Positions 34,182 through 45,082 of a stretch of DNA of 64,000 nt are shown one piece after another; within the stretch, counting starts at the first letter, position 1; every line of letters starts with the position of its first letter. Position numbers and translations under genes: made by a program. Origin of the DNA: Acanthosepion esculentum (taxonomy: Eukaryota; Mollusca; Cephalopoda; Sepiida; Sepiidae); assembly GCA_964036315.1 (NCBI GenBank), contig OZ038479.1, positions 61,220,393 through 61,284,392 on the forward strand. The letters run 5' to 3'. The notes under the pieces were generated by a model. It was not told the DNA's origin. It saw only the letters and a list, made by a program, of their open reading frames with translations, and did not search any database.

Positions 34182-34257
<76 letters not shown>
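34108..34257. repeat. (TA)n-(CA)n-(TA)n compound microsatellite
   Basis: About 30 TA units, a 16 bp spacer, about 18 CA units, and about 18 TA units. Confidence 0.95.
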
Positions 34258-34259
<2 letters not shown>

Positions 34260-34689
34260 ACGAACACATTCTGCATAAAAAATCAACATAAACATCGTAT
34301 TGTTATAGATATATATAGATGTATAGAAACACCAAGAAACGCTGCATATATTTTTGTACATATGCATAAAGGCAGATGAAAATGATATGCATGCAATTTA
34401 AGACTGTGTTGAAATGTGTATTTGCTTATCTATGCACATGCGCAATGATACACGCTTTTATATATGATATTATATTTTATAGTTAGATGAACAACGATAT
34501 ATACATATATCGGTAAATACACATCGACGCGGATAACTTGCACATGTGAGAAATAGTTATTCAGAAATTAATTTGCATCTTATTGAGTTTTGCCTGCAGC
34601 AGCCTCTATGCCAACGGAAAAAGGAAAATTGAGAAAATATTTTTTGATAAATTGAAAGAAGTCAACCTAGAAATTCATTTACTTACAAA
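34258..34689. other. unassigned sequence
   Basis: Nothing recognised. Confidence 0.5.
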
Positions 34690-35970
34690 AATGGAAAGAA
34701 ACTAAAAAAAAAACATTGAAGAAGGATACAAATTAAAGTGCAGTTAAATAATAAAAAGAGAAAAATAAACAAAAAAGTAAGAAAAACGAATAGGAAGGAG
34801 GTAAGAAATAAAAGAGGAAGAGGGAGAGGAAGAAGGTGACGAATAAAAGAGGAAGAGGAGGAAGGTAAGAAATAAAAGAGGAAGAGGAAGATGGTAAGAA
34901 ACAAAAACTGAATAGGAGGAAGGTAAGAAATGAAAGAGGAAGAGGGAGAGGAAGAAGGTGACAAATAAAAAAGGAAGAGGGAGAGGAAGAGGAGGAAGGT
35001 AAGAAATAAAAGAGGAAGATGATAAGAAACAAAAACTGAATAGAAGGAAGGTAAGAAATGAAAGAGGAAGAGGAAGATGGTAAGAAACAAAAACTGAATA
35101 GGAGGAAGGTAAGAAATAAAAGAGAAAGAGGAAGATGGTAAGAAACAAAAACTGAATTGGAGGAAGGTAAGAAATGAAAGAGGAAGAGGAAGAAGGTGAG
35201 AAATAAAAGCCGAAGAGGGAAAAGGTAAGATATAAAAGCTGAAGAGGAAGATGATAAGAAATAAAAGAGGAAGAAGAAGAAGGTAAGAAATAAAAACTGA
35301 AGAGGAAGGTGAGAAATAAAAGAGGAAGAGGGAGAGAAATAAAAGGGGAAGAGGAGGAAGGCAAGAAATAAAAGAGGAAGAGGAAAATCGTGAGAGATAA
35401 AAGAGGAATAGGAAGAAAGTGACAAATAAAAGGGGAAGAAGGTGAGAAATAAAAGAGGAAAAAGAAGGTAAGAAGTAAAAGAGGAAGAAGAAGAAGGCAA
35501 GAAATAAAAGAGGAAGAGGAAGAAGGCAAGAAATAAAAGAGGAAGAGGAAAATCGTGAGAGATAAAAGAGGAATAGGAAGAAAGTGACAAATAAAAGGGG
35601 AAGAAGGTGAAAAATAAAAGAGGAAAAAGAAGGTAAGAAGTAAAAGAGGAAGAAGAAGAAGGCAAGAAATAAAAGAGGAAGAGGAAGATGGCAAGAAATA
35701 AAAACTGAAGAGGAGGGAGGTAAGAAATGAAAGAGGAAGAGGAAGATGGTAAGAAATAAAAGAGTAAGAAGAAGAAGGTGAAAATAAAAGCTGAAGAGGA
35801 AGAAGGTAATATAAAAAAGCTGAAGAGAAAGAAGGTAAGAAATAAAAGAGGAAGAAGAAGGTAAGAAATAAAAGAATTGGAAGAAGGTAAGAAATAGATG
35901 AAGAGGGGGAGGTAAGAAATAAAAATAAAAGATGAAAAAAGTAAGAAATAAAAGTGCAAGAAAGCAGAGA
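34690..35970 (+). repeat. 1.3 kb polypurine minisatellite with higher-order structure
   Basis: Imperfect units of roughly 27-30 bp built from AAAGAGGAAGAGGAAG then AAGGTAAGAAAT. Many units carry GGTAAG. A block from about 35360 to 35520 recurs about 165 bp downstream, including the diagnostic AAAATCGTGAGAGATAAAAG. Minus-strand frames of 316 and 414 codons cross the array as Phe/Leu/Ser/Pro-rich read-through and are not genes. One strand is almost wholly purine. Confidence 0.9.
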
Positions 35971-36354
35971 TATTCAAAAAAGTAATTCTTATTTTAAATT
36001 ATCAGTATTTTCTGTTTAAATGTCATTATAATCATAAAATATCGCTAGTATTATTCTGGTTGTTTGGATGTACAACCATCACGCTTTTCTATCAAGAATC
36101 AGTGTAGAATCTGTTCAATCCCCGAAACTTATTAACTGCAATCTGTTACGCTTAAGATAATATAAAACGATAAAGAATTAGAAAGAGCTTTGTAGAAGAG
36201 AGAATAGAAGATGTTTAGGCGTGACGATTGCACATAAATATGAAACAATCTCCTCTGAGTGTTGACTTCAATGTCCACTTTTACATACACTCTATCCCTG
36301 ACATTGAGCACTTTAACCCATAAATATTGCATACCTTAAAACTATATTTTATCA
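35971..36354. other. unassigned sequence
   Basis: Nothing recognised. Confidence 0.5.
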
Positions 36355-36469
<115 letters not shown>

Positions 36470-36481
36470 TGCTAAATATTC

Positions 36482-36548
36482 GCTAAAAATGAGTATAATG
36501 ATGAAAAAATATACCACAAACATTATTACGTTTGTGGCATATTTTTAG
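36482..36548. repeat. long hairpin beside the TA tract
   Basis: AAATATACCACAAAC and GTTTGTGGCATATTT pair around an 8-base centre (arms about 36504-36521 and 36529-36546). Outer GCTAAAAAT and ATTTTTAGC extend the inverted repeat. Confidence 0.75.
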
Positions 36549-37122
36549 CAAAATTTTAGCATCAAAATCTTCATGTTATTATTAAGAAGAAAGACCAAAG
36601 TATTTTTTCATTATTAAATTAAATTATGGATCATTTTTAGAACCTTCAAAATTTATATTAGTGTAAAACTATAAATTTGTATGGGATATTTTCGCATGTT
36701 TTTGCAGTGAAAAACACGCTGATTTGAAAATTCTTGATAAAATAAGGTAATTGTCAGATTTTAATGAAACTTTCAGGACTTATTCACAAACGAATGAAAT
36801 TAATTTAGAAAAGTTTCTTTTTTAGAAAATCTTTGTAAAAATATTTTCTTACATCTGTTAACGCCCACTTATTTAATTTTATGGCATTTCAAGAAATTCT
36901 TTTTTGTAGCGCTTAATATTTATGTTAGTTATAAGGACAAGTTCTCGGAGAATTATGAAATTCCTTTGGTCAAACAGGACCCCCAGTTACACAAAATCTG
37001 CTCTGAATCGTAAAGTAAAATCTGCTCTGAATCGTAAAATGAAAAAAATGCAATTAAACTAAGAAAATTAGAAAATATTTTAATTGCTTTTATCCATAAA
37101 ATATATTATGGACACTATTATC
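36549..37122. other. unassigned AT-rich sequence with a short duplication
   Basis: A 26 bp direct duplication containing AAATCTGCTCTGAATCGTAA occurs twice at about 36995-37045. Nothing else recognised. Confidence 0.6.
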
Positions 37123-37126
37123 TTAA

Positions 37127-37367
37127 CGCTTTGAGCCCTGCGTCCCTGAACAATTTTAACCTTTCTACCTGAGCTCCCAGGTCAAAATTCGCAAATAATT
37201 GGTATGTAATGTTTTACGGTAGATATAAAAATAGTTACAAATGTTTACCCACCATTCAATCGGTGGTTGGGCATTAAGTCATTTTTTTCTACCACCGTTG
37301 AACCGTTGGCTGGGCATTACGTCATTTTTCTCTACTACCGGTAAAGCGGTGGTCAGGGCTCAAAGGG
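37127..37367. mobile_element. TTAA-flanked MITE (piggyBac-like ends)
   Basis: TTAA at 37123-37126 and 37368-37371 flanks inverted ends CGCTTTGAGCCCTG and, on the other strand, CCCTTTGAGCCCTG. TTAA duplication and CCC-starting ends are piggyBac features. Inside are about two tandem 43 bp units (TTGGGCATTAAGTCATTTTT and TGGGCATTACGTCATTTTTC). No coding capacity. Confidence 0.8.
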
Positions 37368-37371
37368 TTAA

Positions 37372-38092
37372 GAAATTTTTTTTTTTCGATGAATAATGAA
37401 TTTTTACAAGTATTGTTTTCAATTATTTTTTAAATTTGAATTAGAATAATTTATAAACATTTCAAATTCTGTATTAATTTATAGTGGTCAAGTGATAGTG
37501 TGATTAAATTAAGATTGCATTTATTAATCATAAATGGAAAAGCTCAATTCAATTCAACTTTTAAAAAAGAACTGTGAATTTATTTCGTGTGTATAAATAC
37601 AGATATCTAAATGCGACATTGCCAGAGAATAAGAGCGATAACTATGGTAAATTTGTTACAGTTATATGCTTCTTAGAAAAAATTCCCAAACATAAGTCTA
37701 TCAATAGTATAAGTCAACACATCATAAAAGCACCTACTTCTGTATTAATAATGTTTTCTGCGATATTTTAAAATAAAAGTAACTAATATTTGTTTCAAAT
37801 CAGATTAATTAAAAATTAAATCAGCTAATTTTCCTCAAATAAAGTTTCAGAAAAGTATATTTTATTTTCGATAGATTTTTTTTAATTAAGAGAATTACGT
37901 TGTCTTGACAGAATTGTCAACATGGACGATTTTAGCGTTTTTACTGATAAATTTTAACTTTCACATTTTTTAAAATTTCGTAATTGCTTCTGTCTAGAAA
38001 TCAAAGGAAACGTTGCTTTTGTGACCTGGACATCGATCTTTGAAACTAACCTATTTTTCTTTACATTCCAGATAGATCCAGAACTGAGTTGC
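37372..38092. other. unassigned AT-rich sequence
   Basis: Nothing supported. A 65-codon frame at 37574-37771 lacks any motif. Confidence 0.5.
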
Positions 38093-38203
38093 CGAAAGAG
38101 AATTTTCTAGAACTTTCTAGATGTTTCAAGAACTTTCGAGATATTTCTAAAAGTTTCAAGAATTCATAGAACATTCTGGTAACATATCTGGCAGCATAAA
38201 TAC
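38093..38203 (+). promoter_or_regulatory. heat-shock-element-like array and TATA-like box
   Basis: Alternating GAA and TTC triplets at near 5 bp spacing run from about 38093 to 38180, including TTCTAGAACTTTC and TTCAAGAACTTTC, the nTTCnnGAAnnTTC pattern bound by heat-shock factor. ATAAATA at 38196-38202 follows. About 100 bp on lie the first recognisable codons of the zinc-finger family relic. Heat responsiveness and promoter activity are inferred from pattern and position only. Confidence 0.55.
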
Positions 38204-38299
38204 AGGGAACGTAAGCATAAGAGTTCGGTTTACTTCTAGCTACCCAAGTGCAGACAAGTCGTCGTTAATAGATGCATTCGTCACAGATAGCATCAGTAG

Positions 38300-40170
38300 A
38301 TTGTAGCAATTTGCCGTGTCTCTGGCGAATTTATCAAGACAAGAACGATACACTAACCTGCGGCAACAACTGCTAAGATGTGTGATGCATATAAGGCATA
38401 TTTCGGCATGCCTGTCGGGGATCAAGACAAACCCTGGGCACCTCATTTCATTTGCGAACTCTGCAAAAGAACTCTAGAATGTAAGATAGAGAGTTTTGCT
38501 TGTTTGTGTTGTGGAAATTTTAAGTGTAATAGTTTTGGATTTTTTTTAATTTAAATATTTTTTACTTTTATTTTTTGTAAAACCAAATTGTTTTAACAAT
38601 TGCGCATTAGTGTCCACAGTAGCCTGGATATTTGAACTGGGTCACTGGCAATAGTCATAAAAATACAGAATAGTAGGGATGTTCAGTTTTTGAGATTCCT
38701 TATTTTTGTGGCATTTGCTACATTAATTGGGGTTCAAAGTCAGAATTTTACATATCCAGCGCATGACTTTTAGAAATTTCAAAAATCAAAAAATGTAATA
38801 TTTAGAAATTTTCATTAACATTGGGTGAAATATATTTCTATTTTTATACTCATATTTTATTTTGTTGTCGCAATCCCACGAATTTGGGGGAACCAACTGA
38901 CCGTTCAAGCAATTATTTCTTCTGCATGAAGGACCTTCCAAACATCGAAAGCACCTGCTATCATTCTGTCATCCATCGCCACAAGTGCCACAATGCCCCG
39001 AGCTCCAAAGAGAGAACAGCCATCTTCAGAAGAGAATAGCAATTCAGAAGGGGATGACGTCATTGATCCAGATTACAGAGGCACAGATGAAGAGAGAAAC
39101 TACTCCTACCAAAAAGACCTCAGTGGCCTGAGCAGAGATTTTGATCTCACAAAGTCCAATGACGAGCTTTTGACGTCGAGACTCAACCAGTGGAATTTTT
39201 TAAATGAAAGTGTGCAAGTTGCAGACCAGAGAAAGCGTCACCAGTGATTTTCAAGCATTTTCACCCGTCAAGATAGGTTTGCTTCTGCCACAATGTGACC
39301 GAACTGTTCGGATCAATTGGAAGTGTCTGTAATCCCAGTGGCGTCTCTTCATCAACAGCTCACCCAGCGGCCTCAAAGCCGTGCTGCTTCATTAGAAGAA
39401 CATGTATCTATATCAATCCATGGCTCACTCAGTGCAGCTCAAATAGGATTACTCCAGTGTCAAGATCTTGCTAAACGCCTTGAAATATGAAAAGCGCTGT
39501 TGGGTGCTTATTGGAGACTTCAGAATTGTGGCCTTTCTTATGGGTCTCCAAGGCGGCTTTACCATGTTTTCGTGTTATCTTTGCCTTTGGGTTTGCAAGG
39601 ACACAGCGGCACACTACAATGGGCGAGACTGGCCACCGCGGACCGAGTTCAGTGTGGGGAGTACGTCACTGTTGAAAGTATTGTTTCCTTCACCGAACTT
39701 AAAATTATACCTTATGGAACAATTTGACACAGCTGAAGATAAGCAGTCTGCAGCCTTTAAGTGCCTTTGAGACTTCTTCCCTAAACTGTCTGCGACAAAA
39801 TTCAAATCCACATTCTTCCTCGGGCCACAAATAAAGAAGATCATAGAGCAACAGAAGAAAGCAGCGTGGAACAGGTTTGTCGCAGTGGTTCAGGTATAAG
39901 ACCGAAAACAATGTAGAGCTCGTTGAGACCCTGGTGAAGAACTACAGCAAAATGGTCTGCATGATATCCCGCAAAGTTCATATCCTTGACGCTCATCTTG
40001 ATAAATTCAAGTACAAAGTTCGTACCTACTCATAAGAGCCAGGCGAGCGCCCCCGCCAGGATATACTTGACTTTGAACGCTGCTCGGATCGTATAACTAA
40101 AACATGATGGGAGACTATATTTGGGTGCTGATTCGTGAAAGTAATTTGCAGTATATGTCTAAATCGCAAA
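38300..40170 (+). pseudogene. uncharacterised zinc-finger multicopy family, near-complete decayed copy
   Basis: Blocks in order: GEFIKTRTI and KMCDAYKAYFGMPVGDQDKP then WAPHFICELCKRTLE (38300-38478); EPTDRSSNYFFCMKD (about 38896); an acidic linker then DLSGLSRDFDLTKSNDELLT (38993-39247); WRLFINSS, GLKAVLLH and MAHSVQL (about 39330-39440); GDFRIVAFLMGLQGGFTMF and CYLCLWVCKDTAAHYNGRDW (39510-39640); DFFPKLSATKFKSTFFLGPQ; then MMGDYIWVLIRESNLQYMSK (from about 40101). Paired Cys motifs suggest N-terminal zinc binding. A GTAAGA follows the first block, but no clear splice acceptor is seen before the next. Several frameshifts. Function and enzymatic class are unknown to me. Confidence 0.7.
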
Positions 40171-41310
40171 AAAACCCCCCACTCACTTCTAATTTTTTGT
40201 GTGATCTCTCTTGCATAATTCGAGAATAATTAAATGTTACTTTTGAATCATATGTCGTTTTGTTCCTACTTTGCGTGAACGAGAATGTTTTCTCAATGGG
40301 AATAGGTAAATTTCAGAAATATCATTATCATGGTCGCCAAAGCAAAGTTTGAAGGAAACCGTTTTTCATACTTTCTCGGCGTAAGCAAATAGGAAACAGC
40401 CATTGCTACTCAAGGACAAAATCGTGTTACCCGGTGTAATAAAAACAAAAAATCATTTTAATCAATTTAAATTCAGTTTGAAATACAGCAAAATATTTTG
40501 CTTATTGGAAATATTAAATTTTGATGAAAAGTAAATAAACGCTTCAATAAAGATTTTACATTTTTTAAATATGATTTTTAAACCAGAGGTATCGCGTTTT
40601 TTTTGGAGGTGCCTACATATAAATTGGTATTTAATTAGGTTTTAATTACTTATTTGAATCGACGTTTAATCTAAGTATGGTTCTTCTACACATACACACA
40701 CACACACACATATATATATGTGTATATTTAGTGAATGCGTATAAGATGTAATGAATGATTAAATATTAATTTGTATAAGTTAATTGTAAATTAAATATGC
40801 AATTAATGTCACGTGAGACATATAATTAGGAATCTATGTGCGCGAGCGTCTTTGCACGCATATTTAAAACTCGTTTAAACTAGTCCAAAAATAAAAACTT
40901 ATTTTTTCTCTCATTGTTGCAACTTTTGTTCTCTCTGCATCTTTTCATTTATTTCCCCCCCTCTTGAGTAAACAGCTTTTATGAGTTTTCTTTCTTCCAT
41001 ACAGAAACTTTCTCTTCTCACTCACTTATGACCATTATTATTATTGTTCTTATCCTTATCACCCCTAGACGTTTTTCTCTCTTTTTCTCTTGATTGTACA
41101 TATTTCTCTTGTGTCTTCCTCCATTTCATTAGCAATCACTCTCTATTGTTGTCCTTTTCTCTCTCTCTCTCAGACATACATTGTACATCTGCCGTGACTA
41201 ACATACACACACGAACACACACACACAAATTGCATGCTTATATACATATATATGTATGCATGTATGTAATGTAACTTTTCGCGTTATACTTTAAAACGAT
41301 TTTCTTGGTG
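40171..41310. other. unassigned sequence
   Basis: A short (CA)n-(TA)n lies at 40692-40725. The 76-codon frame at 41044 overlaps T/C-rich sequence. Nothing else recognised. Confidence 0.5.
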
Positions 41311-41690
41311 GCTTTTAAAGGATGCACACATGGGGTTTACATCAGACATTGAACAACGGGTAAACTGTTGAATATAAGATGACGTGCTGCCAAAACAAAG
41401 GTATTGTTATCACTAATACGCAATTTCCTGTATGCTGACGATTGAGAGTTTCCTGCTGCTCACTGCCAGAGTGACATTCAACATCATATGCATTCCTTTT
41501 CGACGGCATGCAGCGTATTATTCTGACAATTAGCTTGAAGAAAACCGCCGCAATGTACCAACCTGTTCCAGATAAAGCCTACTCTGAACTAAGTGTGTAT
41601 GGTCAGATATTTATAGTTACGTAAATGTTCGTATATTTAGGTAGTACTGTAAATATGAAAATTAGCCTGGTTGATGAAATCACCCCCCCC
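41311..41690 (+). pseudogene. LINE reverse transcriptase relic, RT part
   Basis: FLYADD at 41425-41442 is the RT catalytic box, followed by a stop and then CQSDIQHHMHSFSTACS. In a shifted frame ISLKKTAAMYQPVPDK and VYLGSTVNMKI correspond to the LT.STKKTEV..QP and YLGSTLS segments after RT. The copy is interrupted from about 41740 and resumes at 42590. Confidence 0.75.
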
Positions 41691-41739
41691 CGGAAAGGGA
41701 AAAATAGGAAAATTGGATAGACGTCTATGCTCTCAGCAT

Positions 41740-42590
41740 TCGACTGAATACTTGTGTTTTGTCTTCATTGTTCACTATTTACATTATTCGGACTATTGTC
41801 CTCATCTTTGTTGCCATATTTATCACAACGTTTCGGCAGTTGTACGCTCTGGCCTTCTTCAGGTGGTTGGAAGGTCGAACTGAACCCTTTATTTCGCTCA
41901 CTGGGTAGACTGTTCTCGTTCCACATGCCATGTCTAATGGATGTCAGTTATCAGTTATCTCCTGTTAATTCTCCTCTCCAAGTTCTCCACTGCCTTAACT
42001 AGGTATTGAACTCACAACTCTTTGGGTCCTGTCACTGGATCTAACCAACGCCATGTGTCCTTAAAGACATCTGTGTATCAATTTCTGGGACATAAAGTGT
42101 TGTGAGACCAATACTTCCTTACATCATAGACTCTTCCAGTACTATATTATTATGTGAATCAGGAGTAGTAGCACTAGTAATGCGCAGCCGCGTACGATAC
42201 CAATATCGGACACCACTAGATAGTAAGCTCTGCTGACACTATTCTTTGTAACTTTTCTGTTCAATATATCTTTCTTATCTCTAACCCGTGTTCCATGTTT
42301 TTCTTCTGTGGCCCCTACTTCGGGTCCACATCATAAAGTTAGTGTCTTCAGCAACCATTTTTAACCAGTGCTCATATTGCAATTTTTGTTGTTGTTATTG
42401 CTTTCCTCTAGCACTCCTTATTACTGGTCCCCATATTGTATTCATTTCTATGCTTGTTCGGCTCAGGAGATGTGCTGATCCCTTAAGTTTACGAATTTTC
42501 CAATGATGTTCTTTGTCTATGATTTCAACCTGATCCCACAGAGAGCGGCGAGAAAAGGGTGATTGTGTGAAACCTGGATTGCTTACCGGA
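41740..42590. repeat. insertion in the LINE: Penelope-LTR-like and SINE-like sequence
   Basis: This block separates two parts of one LINE. On the minus strand 41831-41862 is a CTGAAGA-stem-GAAACGTTG motif. At about 41993-42060, minus strand, GGCGTTGGTTAGATCC and GAGTTCAATACC resemble tRNA A and B boxes. Boundaries were not resolved, and it may hold more than one insertion. Confidence 0.45.
41831..41862 (-). other. hammerhead-like motif
   Basis: CTGAAGA, a 17-base stem-loop-like spacer starting AGGCC and ending GCC, then GAAA and CGTTG. It matches the decayed CTGA.GA...GAAACG arrangement of Penelope-like retroelements. One core base differs from CTGATGA, so self-cleavage is doubtful. Confidence 0.4.
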
Positions 42591-42990
42591 GATGCATAAA
42601 ATGCTGGCACGATTTTACGAACAGTGTCTCCGGCCTATATTGAGTATCCAGTGGCAAATGTACGTGAGTTTTCCAGTGTAGAATCTACTTCAGCGCCAAT
42701 TGCGTTGAATGAAGGACGAAAGGATCCCTAACCAGTTTCTGTATGGTGAATTTGCTGAATGAAAACGAACAGCGGTCAAGCCGAAATTGAAATATGAAGA
42801 CTGCATCAAGAACACAATGGAAAAGGTGAACATCGTGTAAAATGACTGCGAAAGCTAGTTCTTAGTCGTTCATCTCGGAGGAAAACTCAGCAGAGAATAG
42901 TGTTGCACATGAAAAACACAAGACGCTACAGACACAGAGAAATCTTCCATTACACGTTATGTGATATTTATGAAAGAACTACTGCGAAAC
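42590..42990 (+). pseudogene. LINE C-terminal relic (same element as 41.3 kb)
   Basis: Reads MHKMLARFYEQCLRPILSIQ W (family KL..FH.RCLR.IL.I.W), then FLYGEFAE and KRTAVKPKLKYEDCIKN, matching the LYGEL..GKR..GRPKLRFKDC.K tail of this LINE group. Frameshifts and stops are present. Confidence 0.7.
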
Positions 42991-44209
42991 ACACCCAACG
43001 TTGCCACATATACACAAGACCCTACTACATTCGCGCTGTCCATATTTGAGGATGGATCAAGCAATGACATTGTTTGGAATTCAGTCGCATTATCATATAA
43101 TGTATATCGATGACCGTTTTAGCTCACTAGAAGAGTTTTTGTGTTTTCTTAAGTCATCTATTTAGGAAAAGGCACTCTTATATAAAATCTGTGACTTCAG
43201 TTGCATTCAATGATGCAGACTAGATATTTTAAGAAAATATTAACGTAGTTCAGAGCGTGCGATATACCGATTAGCTTAAAAATTCTTTGTCTTAACTGGT
43301 ACCATTCCAAAACGTCTTGTTCAGTAACTTTAGAATTTTCTGCATTTATCTTGACACCAACAATTTTGAAGGAACCTGTAACTACATTACGAGTCCATAA
43401 TATTAATCTACTTCCAACCTATTGTCCCGTTTCCATGATAATTTCAATTGATTTTCCAACCTATAGCTCAGTTATCATATCAATCCATACAATGCAGCAT
43501 ACAACCCACCACTAAAAATTACTATAGTGATTAGTTTTTTGTACTTCTTCGCCAGACTTATACGTTTGTCTTTGTGATATTTACCTACAAGTGGTTGTAT
43601 TTTTTTTTATATCTGTTGAAACTTGACTAATGCATGGAATAATAATGCAACACAAAATGTACGTAGAACAAAATGTATCGAAACAAGAAAGTGTACACAA
43701 TATTTACATATAGTCTTTTGTATATTCCTGGGAAGACCGTTCCTGAAGAATGTGTTGACTAAGTCGCAGTCGGGCAGAGTCTCTGGTTGAATGTCTTGAT
43801 TCGTTCCCCTCTCTTACCGGTACCAACCATATTTATATGGTCGGTACTCCACTATGCAAATTAGGTGGATCCTACCACAACAATATCTTTATCCAATATT
43901 CCATCTATTCTGCCTCTTTTCTTTCTACATTCACATCAGTTGTTTTTCTTTTCAAATATTTTCTTGCTGGGAAATTCTTTTTTTTTTGTTTATTTCTCTT
44001 TTAATTCTTCTCGAAACTCTTTGGTTGCATCCGTAAAGCCAGTTTTTCAAGTCTTCTTGCCAATGTTTTCCATTTTTTTTATTTATTCTGTGATCTCCCT
44101 TCAAAGTTTACACAATTTCACTCACTTTCCATCATATGACCCGTAAAAATCTTTGAATATCGGAAATTAAAAAATGCCAATATGTATGCTTATAATCTGA
44201 AGCTGATAT
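42991..44209. other. unassigned sequence
   Basis: No family recognised. A 93-codon T-rich frame (43865-44146) has no known domain. Confidence 0.5.
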
Positions 44210-44214
44210 GATGT

Positions 44215-44515
44215 TGTTGGAAGGAAACATAAAGGGAGATAACTCCAAAGTATTGTAAGAGTTATCCCACTTGCTTTGGACATCGTGACGTCAGACGTCA
44301 CGTGTGGCAATACAGGGAGAGATCCAAGATGGCGGACTACACCGGGACACGTGTGGCAAACGTCTCTCCATATTTCACTAATTCTTTTGTAGAGTAGTAA
44401 TTAACTCAGTTTATCTAGTAATTAATAAAATGCTGTAAACCTAAAAACGTTCTTGGTAATTATTTCCAATCAACAAATGCATTGCTCGGTCCTCAGAACT
44501 CACGCAAACATAACA
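44215..44515 (+). mobile_element. solo LTR, 301 bp
   Basis: Starts TGTTGGAAGG, ends CGCAAACATAACA, and is flanked by a perfect GATGT duplication (44210-44214 and 44516-44520). Inside: GTGACGTCAGACGTCACG (CRE-like, about 44286-44303), CCAAGATGGCGG (YY1-like, about 44325) and AATAAA (about 44424). TG...CA termini, 5 bp duplication, promoter-type sites and a poly(A) signal fit an LTR left after recombination. No internal region. Orientation follows AATAAA. Confidence 0.88.
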
Positions 44516-44520
44516 GATGT

Positions 44521-45024
44521 ATTTATCATATAAATATATGGAATACTTATATGAATATATAGATTTATCATATCCTGAACAAAGATCGGTTAATGTCAAT
44601 TTGATTGTGAAAATATTGGCTTACATAACAAAATCTGACCCTGTATCGTTTGTTTTCTTCTTTCTGCAATTCTGAATCTTTCTTTCGTTACACGTCTCTC
44701 CCATAAAAAAGAAAACTTATCTTTTGTGATAGATTTCATTCTTTTGTAAATTCCTCTCATTCTATTTCGAACATGAATTTTCTTGTTACTGAGAATTGTA
44801 TACTTAAAAAACATTATTATTATTTATATATAGACGGGATAGATCAAAAATCCGTATTCTGATAGTTATTAGCGGAATGTTGATAAAAATCTTCGCCTAA
44901 CAATATTCGATCTGTGTGATATATGGAGAAAAATATGCGTTAATTCCATTGTATGGATGTTTATATTGAAAAATAAAATCTTGTTGTGTAATATAAATGT
45001 TATATTTACAATTTCATGTGCGTG

Positions 45025-45026
<2 letters not shown>
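44521..45026. other. unassigned sequence
   Basis: Nothing recognised. Confidence 0.5.

Positions 45027-45077
<51 letters not shown>
45027..45077. repeat. (TA)n microsatellite
   Basis: About 25 TA units that abut the inverted-repeat element. Confidence 0.95.

Positions 45078-45082
<5 letters not shown>

Noticed and set aside
34733..35977. Open frames of 414 and 316 codons on the minus strand
   Set aside because: They are read-through of a purine-rich tandem array. The proteins are only Phe, Leu, Ser, Pro and Tyr permutations, in overlapping frames.
38479..38870. A clean intron in the zinc-finger family relic
   Set aside because: GTAAGA follows the first coding block, but no AG acceptor with a pyrimidine tract precedes the next block, so an intron cannot be claimed.
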